Below, one piece after another: positions 57,678 to 64,000 of a stretch of DNA of 64,000 bases. Below the pieces are notes generated by a model. That model saw only the letters and a program-made list of their open reading frames with translations, was not told the origin of the DNA and ran no database searches. Positions within the stretch are counted from its first letter, which is position 1. Each line of letters starts with the position of its first letter. The stretch spans positions 233,128 to 297,127 of the forward strand of contig NW_006889834.1 in assembly GCF_000231115.1 (NCBI RefSeq). Direction: 5' to 3'. The stretch comes from Vittaforma corneae ATCC 50505 (Eukaryota; Microsporidia; Nosematidae). Both the position numbers and the translations under genes were made by a program.

Positions 57678-58469
57678 TTATTTTCTCCTGCTTGCTTTCT
57701 TTTCATCGCCAATGTAGAATCCATCCTTGTCGACATCACACAAAATCTGATAATCAGTACTTTCAATAATCAAGTCGATCAATGCAGCATTCACACATCG
57801 GTCAAGGCCAGTAATGTCTTTGAGTGTTTCAATTGCATCTGCCTTTCTCATATTCTTAATATTCTTAATTACAAAATCCACGCTGGCACTAATCTCATGG
57901 TTTTTCAAGAAGTTTGTTAATCTTGTGCTCTTCTCATTAACAACAGATGTTTCGAAGAACTCGTCATCCTTTTTGTATTCTTCGACAACTTGGTTTTTTG
58001 CAAAGAACTTGTTAAGCTCTTTGAAATTAAAGGACGGTACCTCCTCAACAAGCTTGTCAAGGGGGACAAATCCTTTGTCAAAATCCCGCTTGACCCAGTA
58101 GTTGGCATATGACACTGTGTTTAGTAGTAGCTTGAACTCCTTGTCTGAAAATGGGCCTTCAAGGGAGCCGTTTCGCTTCAGAATCCAAGTTGTATGAATC
58201 TTTTTTGGCTTGCTCAGAATGTAATTGCCAGCCTCGTCAAAGTATCCGGGGCCTGCTGCTTTGATATCTACGTCCCAGGCGCTTTTTATGTGCTTTTTGG
58301 TATTTCTTGTGTTTCTGTACAGCATTTCGTTGGTTTCTACCACGCCATTGTTTTCCAGCGAGATGTATCTCAATGGTGTTTCTTCATCTAGGATGACTGG
58401 AGATTTAACAAGATCGCTTGGCTGTGTCATTCTATCCAGAGCTTTAAAGTGGCTTGCAAAGTCAAACAT
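57678..58469 (-). CDS. LIN1: GYF-domain U5 snRNP protein LIN1/CD2BP2-like
   Basis: 263 residues; the ATG follows GCACCCAT. Residues about 60-80 (AWDVDIKAAGPGYFDEAGNY) resemble the Lin1/CD2BP2 core that contains FDxxGxY-type sequence. Next comes a GYF-like motif, IHTTWILKRNGSLEGPFSDK, with the GPF element and a downstream WVKRDF. A C-terminal helical region carries IKNIKNMRKADAIETL. CD2BP2/Lin1 is an assembly factor of the U5 snRNP, and microsporidia with few introns may still keep it. The canonical GYF Tyr-Gly-Phe order is degenerate. Confidence 0.75.
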   Translation of the reverse strand: MFDFASHFKALDRMTQPSDLVKSPVILDEETPLRYISLENNGVVETNEMLYRNTRNTKKHIKSAWDVDIKAAGPGYFDEAGNYILSKPKKIHTTWILKRNGSLEGPFSDKEFKLLLNTVSYANYWVKRDFDKGFVPLDKLVEEVPSFNFKELNKFFAKNQVVEEYKKDDEFFETSVVNEKSTRLTNFLKNHEISASVDFVIKNIKNMRKADAIETLKDITGLDRCVNAALIDLIIESTDYQILCDVDKDGFYIGDEKKASRRK

Positions 58470-58486
58470 ATGGGTGCAAAATTTTT
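58470..58486 (-). promoter_or_regulatory. LIN1 start-site signals
   Basis: CCC on the minus strand (plus GGG at 58472-58474) lies two bases from the ATG, with AAATTTTT-type A/T at 58478-58486. Confidence 0.55.
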
Positions 58487-58973
58487 CTCAGAATTGAGAA
58501 ATTAAATTACAAGGCTACTGATCTTTAATTAAACATGGTATAACCATTTCATTCGCTGCACAGCATTCCATGCCTTGCAATCAACCTTAACATGTAATGT
58601 ACACTTGGTGTTGCAGTGCTGTTTGCTTTAGTCTCGCGTTACTCCCAAACTTTTACAATAATATGGATTTGTGATAGATCACGGTTGTGATTGGATGAAA
58701 TCCTGAAAAATTAAACCGGAAAAATCACACAATACCAACACATGTACTCTATGCTGAGTGATAGTATGAGCCTGTCTATTAAAATAAACAAACATCCAAT
58801 GGCTAGGCAGAGACACAGCTCTGCCTGGCAGCTTTTCTGATGCAGCTGTCCTTCTGTCCTAAGAATGCTCAGGCTTTTGGCTGCCTATTTAACTTTATTA
58901 ACTTTCAAACTTTTGTTTCATTTTTTAATTGGTAGTAAAAAATTAAGAAAAAAATAAAATAAGGAGAAGCCTT
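58487..58973. other. Intergenic region LIN1/GNA1 with a hairpin
   Basis: About 490 bases. A perfect inverted repeat GGCAGAG (58806-58812) and CTCTGCC (58819-58825) encloses a six-base loop, and a second CAGC/GCTG pair follows at 58829-58832 and 58845-58848. The interval could encode a small structured RNA or be a chance fold. An AT-rich block (58920-58962) precedes the GNA1 ATG. Confidence 0.4.
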
Positions 58974-59429
58974 ATGACAGAATTTGATTACCACATCAGA
59001 GAGCTGCAAATTGAGGACTATGGCAGAGGATTCATTGACTGCTTGAAAGAGCTAACGATTGTTGGTGAAGTAAGCCTGGAAATGTTTCAAAAACGATTTG
59101 AAGAACGAAAGAGACAAGGTGTTATGACTGTAGTGGCAGTCGATAACAAAACACTAAAAATTCTTGGAACAGCCTCAATGTTTTATGAGCCTAAATTCAT
59201 TCGAGAATGCTCAGTAAAAGCATATATTGAGGATGTCTGCGTGGCCCCATATGCCCAGAAAAGGGGAATTGGCAAGAGGCTGGTAATGTATCTGGAGGAA
59301 AAGGCATTGAAGGACGGCTGCTACAAGGTTATATTAACCTGCAGTGAGAGCAATAAACGGTTCTACCAGAAAATGAATTTCAAAAAGACTGAGGTGGCTA
59401 TGGCAATATACTCAAACACATCACAATAA
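58974..59429 (+). CDS. GNA1: Glucosamine-6-phosphate N-acetyltransferase (GNA1)
   Basis: 151 residues, a GNAT fold: residues 5-15 YHIRELQIEDYG, then ILGTASMFYEPKFI, ECSVKAYIEDVCVAP where the beta strands meet, acetyl-CoA motif A (QKRGIGKRLVMYL) and SNKRFYQKMNF near the end. The enzyme acetylates glucosamine-6-phosphate, the second step to UDP-GlcNAc and the chitin of the spore wall. Length matches yeast Gna1 (159 residues). No CCC is seen; AAGGAGAAGCCTT precedes the ATG. Confidence 0.95.
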   Translation: MTEFDYHIRELQIEDYGRGFIDCLKELTIVGEVSLEMFQKRFEERKRQGVMTVVAVDNKTLKILGTASMFYEPKFIRECSVKAYIEDVCVAPYAQKRGIGKRLVMYLEEKALKDGCYKVILTCSESNKRFYQKMNFKKTEVAMAIYSNTSQ

Positions 59430-59592
59430 ATCAACACATCCAAACGCCATCTCTTAGTTTTGTTTTACTGGTTATAGTATGGCTTTAGTATAATTAATAG
59501 TCTGCTTAAACGAAAGCTATTTGTAGATACGTCTAAATGCTGTATATTAGCCAGTATGTGGAACCAAAGACACAACTCTTTGTAAAGCCTGT

Positions 59593-61374
59593 TTATTTTG
59601 AGACCAAAATTCGTCTGCTGGTGCCTACGCCTCTATTTTCCACCTCAATTTCAATGCTTCGATGATTCCCAATGTTATAGACCCTAACAACCTGGTTGTT
59701 TTCTACATTGGACTCATCCTCGTCTGGACAGTTAAGCGTCTTCAGTTTGACAGAATCAATGTGCTTTGGATATGAGATCTTAATCTTACCATTCTGGATG
59801 GAATATTCCAAGAATTCCTTGCTTCCAATATACAACATTCTTTCACTTAGTACTAAATTGAATGCTTCAATTTCTTTGAAATACAAATCGGCACTGTGAT
59901 CAACACTCTCTTCTTGTCTTAGAACATCAACTAAGCGACCTCTGTTCAAACACGGATCGCCATGCATACACAAGAAATCTATTAGGCCTCCTAGTATACA
60001 CTTCAAGTTTTCAACTTTGGCTCGCACAAGCGCTAACATGTGATTTGCACCAATTTCTGCAACCATTTCTTTAGATCTAGGCTTGGCTGGAAACAGATCG
60101 TAGATCATAAGGAAATGCTCTGGCGACCTTGACTGCACAATCATTTTGAAAAACTCTTTGCACTGCTCTTTTGAAATGAGATGCCTGTGTCGTATCTTTT
60201 CATATAGCTTTGGATTTTCATAAACCACCTTGCAAATGAACTCCTGGTCGCCAAACTCACAAAGCCTCATTAGTAGCAAGCCAAGCAGCTGCTCGCGCCT
60301 TAAGATATCCATTCTTCCAGAAACATTAGCCCGCCTCAGCTCATTTAGCCTTTGAAAAACCCTTCTGAAATTTGTTTTATCAATTAAGCTGTTGAGCGAA
60401 TCAAAATACAGCCTTTTATCAATTCCAACCTCGAAGATCCTTGTGATGACAATTTCAGGCATTATTTTAAGCATTGCTGCATATTTGAAGCCCAGAAACT
60501 CGGAGTTTGCATTTTTAGAGTTGATTAATCTGAAAATGAACTCTTCAATCCTCTCTAATGTATGTCCAATGGCCACCAAAAGCTTCATTGATTCGAGTGC
60601 CAAGGCGATTTCTATTTGTTTTTTGGCTTTAGCACTAGGATGAACCAGAAGGCTCTTCAAAAGTTGGACTATGCAGTCATCGATGGGTAGCCTGGATGCC
60701 AAGTACATACGGTGAAAAAGTTGTAGCATTTTAAGCTTGGTAAATTGGCATTTTAGAGATGCAGCTCTTGAAAGCAGCCATTTAGCTTCTCTCTCGCTGA
60801 TTCTATTTTCCAGCCTTTGGTTCAAGACTATCTGAATCTTTACATAAAGACACGGCTCAGACAATGAAATCAAGGAAAAGTGCAGAGTGCATTCATACTT
60901 GCTTCTGGCGATGAGGTACTTCAGGTACTCTCTTGTGCTTTCACCTGGAGTCTTCATTTTCATTATCAGCTCCTTGTTTGTATGCTCATCATCAGGTTCG
61001 TTTGACATAAATATCAATGTGTCATTAACGTGGTTCTGATCAAGCAAATCCTTTTGAAGAGTGTTTTGCAGCAAAATCAAATACTCCTGTGAGTCTTTCA
61101 TCAACAATCCTAGATATCCAAGCTTTTTAACTTCTATATTTGAACTAGCAGTAGCCTTCACAAAGTCCAAAATGCTTATATCCATCCCGGTATTCAAAAG
61201 GTATAGCTTCTTCCACAATGCATGACGCTCAGATTCGTCGTCTTTCGTGTCCCTTGCGGCCAGCTTTTTCAGTTCGTACAGAGCCTGAGATTCACGGTTT
61301 TCATATCTGGTTTTTCTGATTTGCGAAATAAAAAGAGAAACAGATGGGTCAACGCTCGAATGCATGGCATTCAT
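59593..61374 (-). CDS. AP-complex large adaptin (alpha/gamma type)
   Basis: 593 residues from the ATG at 61374; the frame extends upstream through a hydrophobic stretch that does not fit the family. The adaptin trunk is clear at the N-terminus (VSLFISQIRKTRYENRES, then LWKKLYLLNTGMDISILDF, EVKKLGYLGLLM), a HEAT-like solenoid. The FISQIRKTR opening is nearer to the alpha (AP-2) than the gamma (AP-1) type. A hinge-like end at about residue 540 suggests that only a minimal ear is left. AP complexes sort cargo into clathrin-coated vesicles. The exact complex is uncertain. Confidence 0.75.
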   Translation of the reverse strand: MNAMHSSVDPSVSLFISQIRKTRYENRESQALYELKKLAARDTKDDESERHALWKKLYLLNTGMDISILDFVKATASSNIEVKKLGYLGLLMKDSQEYLILLQNTLQKDLLDQNHVNDTLIFMSNEPDDEHTNKELIMKMKTPGESTREYLKYLIARSKYECTLHFSLISLSEPCLYVKIQIVLNQRLENRISEREAKWLLSRAASLKCQFTKLKMLQLFHRMYLASRLPIDDCIVQLLKSLLVHPSAKAKKQIEIALALESMKLLVAIGHTLERIEEFIFRLINSKNANSEFLGFKYAAMLKIMPEIVITRIFEVGIDKRLYFDSLNSLIDKTNFRRVFQRLNELRRANVSGRMDILRREQLLGLLLMRLCEFGDQEFICKVVYENPKLYEKIRHRHLISKEQCKEFFKMIVQSRSPEHFLMIYDLFPAKPRSKEMVAEIGANHMLALVRAKVENLKCILGGLIDFLCMHGDPCLNRGRLVDVLRQEESVDHSADLYFKEIEAFNLVLSERMLYIGSKEFLEYSIQNGKIKISYPKHIDSVKLKTLNCPDEDESNVENNQVVRVYNIGNHRSIEIEVENRGVGTSRRILVSK

Positions 61375-61500
61375 TGATGCTCTCCATTTAAACCATTCTG
61401 AAACAAAATACAAACACAAGTGTAGCCCGGTGGTACAGTTAAATAGCCTCATGAAATATATCGAAGCCATATAACACAGTTGGCTGATCGCATGCACTAT

Positions 61501-61947
61501 TTAATCATATCTTTTGATTCCAAAGACCCGCTTCATGTGCATAAAGCCAAGCTTTGGAATTACGACGAATAGTAGCGAAATACCTGCAATTATCAGCAGT
61601 CTCATATCCCATTCAACCATCCTATGCACTATCATAAATAGCAGCACTGGGTAGAGAGCTAGAAATATTAGAGAAGATGAGTGGCCCAGCTGTATAGCCA
61701 TTTGCTCCCAGAAGGTACACTCGTTGTACTTCGAGTTGAATGGATCCCCAACAATCCAATGGAAAAATATGAACGAGCCGATATTATATGATATCACCGA
61801 TACTTGGAGACCAAGATTCTTTCCTAATATTTGAGTTAGAAACATCGCCAGAAGACCCGTTAAAACAAAATGGATTAGCCAGCTTCCCTTTTGGATTGTC
61901 CAGGCAACATTTGATGAAACACCCACACCTCCTTTGTCAGATTTCAT
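61501..61947 (-). CDS. ORM1: ORMDL-family protein (ORM1/2-like)
   Basis: 148 residues from the ATG at 61947; in-frame starts at 62004 and just after would add about 19 residues. Family pattern is complete: SSNVAWTIQKGSWLIHFVLTG, SVISYNIGSFIFFHWIVGDPF, FWEQMAIQLGHSSS, LFVVIPKLGFMHMKRVFGI. Four membrane segments. ORMDL proteins inhibit serine palmitoyltransferase in the ER and so set sphingolipid output. Human ORMDL proteins are 153 residues, matching the shorter start. CTGTAAGTCG-like sequence near the upstream ATG also resembles a splice donor, so the true start is not settled. Confidence 0.9.
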   Translation of the reverse strand: MKSDKGGVGVSSNVAWTIQKGSWLIHFVLTGLLAMFLTQILGKNLGLQVSVISYNIGSFIFFHWIVGDPFNSKYNECTFWEQMAIQLGHSSSLIFLALYPVLLFMIVHRMVEWDMRLLIIAGISLLFVVIPKLGFMHMKRVFGIKRYD

Positions 61948-62203
61948 GTATTTTTCTCGACTTACACATAATGACATTAATTCTGAAACAGCCTCAAACA
62001 ACAAGTTTGAGTCAATATGGCGATCGTGGATGCTACGACAGACTTAGCATTGAAGCATATCACAAAATGGACTTTAATACCGGATTGTTTATATGGATGC
62101 TCTGCCTAAAGCGCACAATCTTCAACAACAATTTGGCAGACAAAATATTAGTCTCACGTCCAAATTTGTCTATCTACTGACGTCCGCCATACCAGCATTT
62201 TTA

Positions 62204-63412
62204 CTAATCAGAAATTTCAAATAAAGTCCCATCTTCATCCACACAGGCTTCTTCCCGGTCGCTATCAAACAAGCAATGCCGATCCTCTAGTAGATTGCCT
62301 CTGGAGGTGCTTAGCACTTCACAGCTCTCTGTATTCTTTGACTTAAGGCTTTCAAGCGAAAACATTCTGGACTTCTGGTTTAGTATGAGAAGAACATCGC
62401 CAACATGAAGCCTTAGAATAGACGACATTCTATTTAGCAAAAATTCAAACTCATCAACGTTGCTAGGCATATTTAAAATTAACTGATATAGTTGGATGTC
62501 TGTCATAACATATTGCAGGCTTTCATCGTTTTTCTTTGCCAGATACACTCTAAGCTTCATAAGGTCCTCTGCCACGTTTCTGAATGATGCATGGACACCA
62601 TAGAAGTTCATAAAATCATTCATTTCGTTTGTCGGCTGCATCTGATGCCTTTCATGCGCCATGCCAAGATTGTGTTTTTCAACTGCGTTTATCAGTTCAC
62701 TACAAATAATACAACAGAGAACCTCGTTTAGTGGCCGTATTCTCCAGTCAATATACACGTTGGAGTCTGGTACATTGAAGTTTTGATAGCAGCCAATTGA
62801 CCCAAAATCTTTTACAAGCCTATCCACATCTCTTTGAGAGCATATGATTTTCTTGACGCCACATGTCAATAGTCTCAGCTGGGGTATAATATCTCTAAAC
62901 TTGACTGTGTCTATTATGTAGATATATCCATTTGGCACGTACAATCCAATGAAACATGAAAAGCCTTCGAAGCTTCTATAGTCATGGTCAAAAACTCCCA
63001 GAATCACATTTTCAAGCATGCTGTCCAACTTTCTCAGACTTTCTTCTGAGTCTATGATGATATAGCCTTTATTTTCTTCAAATTTTTCAAACGGTGCAAA
63101 AAGACAGGTGCATTCAATATTTAGCTTGCTGGTCGTGTTGATATTGGGCTTAACAATGTCTCTTGATACAATAGCACATATGTTCCCATCCTTTCTGACA
63201 TATACTACATCCCTGCATTCTTTGAGGCTGTCTTCTATCTTTGAAATTAGCATATTTATAAAATCCTCAGAAGCCTCACATCTCTTCATTGTTTTGGATA
63301 TTTTGTCGGCCAATTTCTCTATCGGACCAGCATGATTCTCATTTTGTGTGTCTAACTGCCCTATTGCAGAGTTGAGTTGTTTCACAAACTCTGCTGCGAG
63401 ATCCATTAGCAT
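62204..63412 (-). CDS. RRP6: RRP6/EXOSC10-like protein with degenerate exonuclease motifs
   Basis: 402 residues from the ATG at 63412 (or the ATG at 63406). Similarity to Rrp6 is seen in VFDHDYRSFEGFSCFIGLYV, IYIIDTVKFRDIIPQL, CSQRDVDRLVKDFG, YIDWRIRPLNEVL and an HRDC domain (YVMTDIQLYQLILNMPSNVDEF). Active Rrp6 uses DxE in the first motif, Asp in the second and a C-terminal YxxD/H in the last. Here the first motif reads VFDHDYRS, the Asp-x-Glu pair absent, and the segment between motif two and DWRIRPL is shortened. The catalytic set is therefore probably lost, while the HRDC and scaffold parts remain. It may still act as an exosome cofactor. Assignment is by eye. Confidence 0.75.
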   Translation of the reverse strand: MLMDLAAEFVKQLNSAIGQLDTQNENHAGPIEKLADKISKTMKRCEASEDFINMLISKIEDSLKECRDVVYVRKDGNICAIVSRDIVKPNINTTSKLNIECTCLFAPFEKFEENKGYIIIDSEESLRKLDSMLENVILGVFDHDYRSFEGFSCFIGLYVPNGYIYIIDTVKFRDIIPQLRLLTCGVKKIICSQRDVDRLVKDFGSIGCYQNFNVPDSNVYIDWRIRPLNEVLCCIICSELINAVEKHNLGMAHERHQMQPTNEMNDFMNFYGVHASFRNVAEDLMKLRVYLAKKNDESLQYVMTDIQLYQLILNMPSNVDEFEFLLNRMSSILRLHVGDVLLILNQKSRMFSLESLKSKNTESCEVLSTSRGNLLEDRHCLFDSDREEACVDEDGTLFEISD

Positions 63413-63425
63413 TGCCACGGATCAC

Positions 63426-63433
63426 AAAATTTT
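63426..63433 (-). promoter_or_regulatory. AAAATTTT block upstream of RRP6
   Basis: Minus-strand AAAATTTT about 14 bases before the ATG at 63412; a GTG or ATCC occurs in place of CCC. Confidence 0.4.
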
Positions 63434-63562
63434 CAGTATAACAGGAATCCCGAGAGGCTAAATATCTCAAATGCCAACAGTAGTGCTTCGTCGAAAGCTC
63501 TCCAACATCCAGCATCGTAAATATGGCCATGCTTTCTTAATCACGCAGTTTAGCGTTATATT

Positions 63563-63572
63563 CAAAAATTTT
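63563..63572 (+). promoter_or_regulatory. AAAAATTTTT block upstream of the RING gene
   Basis: Ten bases before the ATG at 63582, with TTCCTAAA next to the start; a CC rather than a CCC. Confidence 0.45.
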
Positions 63573-63581
63573 TCTTCCTAA

Positions 63582-64000
63582 AATGGGACTTAACGACGCT
63601 GAGTCTGAAGCAAAACTGGGAACTTTGACAAGCACCGAGGAGGACAAAGACTTTGAGGCCATACGATCCAATTTTTCGTGTGCAATATGTCTTTCTATAG
63701 CATTGGAGCCATGCATGCCACCCTGCGGACACCTTTTTTGCTCTCCATGCCTACTGCAGTGGATAAAATCAAATCCAGATTCGGCCTGTCCAAAATGCAG
63801 AATTCCATTCACACCCGAGTCTATTGCTCATATCAGTAACGGCTATTCTGCAAAACTTAAGAAAAATGCTAGTGATAAGCGTAGGATTCTAAGGCCAGGA
63901 ATCTCGCCCCAAAATATGCGATTTGGGAATCTCGTTATCTACCACGAGGAGTCACAAAAGCCTTCATTGAGATACATTGCATTCACCACCATGCTCTGTC
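63582..64000 (+). CDS. C3HC4 RING E3 ligase, RNF5/Rma1-like (partial, runs off the window)
   Basis: The frame from the ATG at 63582 is open to the end of the window (139 codons). Residues 34-80 hold a RING: FSCAICLSIALEPCMPPC, then GHLFCSPCLLQW and SACPKCRIPF, giving the C3HC4 metal ligands in order with the Trp typical of an E2-binding RING. The RNF5/RNF185/Rma1 group has exactly this N-terminal placement with two C-terminal membrane helices, which may lie beyond the window. Such ligases work in ER-associated degradation. Without the C-terminus the membrane call is inference. Confidence 0.85.

Noticed and set aside
58806..58825. Rho-independent-type terminator
   Set aside because: The hairpin has no T tract right after it, and bacterial terminators are not expected in this genome; kept only as a hairpin of unknown meaning.
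1..64000. CRISPR array, insertion sequence, transposon, telomere repeat or virus-like gene
   Set aside because: No direct-repeat/spacer series, no transposase or reverse transcriptase motif, no long terminal repeat and no telomeric repeat was found by reading both strands.

Overview
The window reads as a gene-dense, intron-poor nuclear chromosome segment of a microsporidian (fungal-lineage intracellular parasite). Evidence: eukaryote-only genes (SRP19, RPL4, RPS4, TFIIIC and TFIIE subunits, RPC19, kinesins, 26S proteasome Rpn7, CDC27), shortened versions of the proteins, short intergenic spacers, mitosome-type genes (adrenodoxin-like ferredoxin, Atm1-like ABC half-transporter, Nbp35, a single Tim17/22/23-family protein), spore-wall/chitin genes (GNA1 and an inactive polysaccharide deacetylase), and the microsporidian start-site signature: a CCC (sometimes GGG) within about 15 bases of the ATG, often with an AAATTTT block just upstream. 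I used that signature to choose many starts. Genus cannot be told from the sequence alone. The base composition is moderately AT-rich.

Layout. 0-5 kb: a conserved-looking two-TM protein, an exchanger-like membrane protein, ferredoxin, SRP19, RPL4. 5-10 kb: TFC4, a possible 48-aa gene, CAF1/POP2 deadenylase, RPS4 (frameshifted). 10-20 kb: CENP-E-like kinesin, KNL1/SPC105, Atm1-like ABC half-transporter, an LRR-type protein split by a frameshift, a DGAT/ACAT MBOAT enzyme, RPN7. 20-29 kb: SUA5, a 684-base N gap, RPC19, small secreted and coiled-coil genes, a cyclin, a twice-frameshifted coiled-coil protein, an ECO1-type zinc finger, polysaccharide deacetylase. 29-42 kb: CTP synthase (frameshifted), kinesin-13, pescadillo, a 720-aa Ser/Asn-rich membrane protein, UTP15, NBP35, ASH2-like SPRY protein, ASK1, RluA-type pseudouridine synthase. 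42-52 kb: TIM22-like, TFIIE-alpha, NTO1/BRPF-like PHD protein, CDC27 (frameshift and N gap), adenylate kinase, NEO1-type flippase (frameshifted C-terminus). 52-64 kb: a large helical protein (possible Nup192/205), RBG1/DRG, CAC2, LIN1, GNA1, AP-complex large adaptin, ORMDL, a degenerate RRP6, and a RING E3 running off the end.

Functional themes: chromosome segregation (KNL1/SPC105, ASK1, two kinesins, CDC27, ECO1 finger), chromatin and transcription (ASH2, NTO1-like, CAC2, TFIIE, TFIIIC, RPC19), ribosome production (NOP7, UTP15, RPS4, RPL4), mitosomal Fe-S work (ferredoxin, ABC, NBP35, TIM22), and spore wall/lipids (GNA1, deacetylase, MBOAT, NEO1, ORMDL). I see no operon-like grouping, no tRNA or rRNA gene, no transposon and no CRISPR array.

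The most striking structural feature is six genes broken by seven single-base frameshifts, most of them in short homopolymers, plus one in-frame stop between two small ORFs. Together with the N runs this points first to draft-assembly indels, but natural frameshifts are not excluded. The biologically most interesting items are the apparently catalytically dead RRP6, the KNL1 with PP1- and MELT-type motifs beside a DASH subunit and mitotic kinesins, and the ECO1-like zinc finger lacking an acetyltransferase domain.
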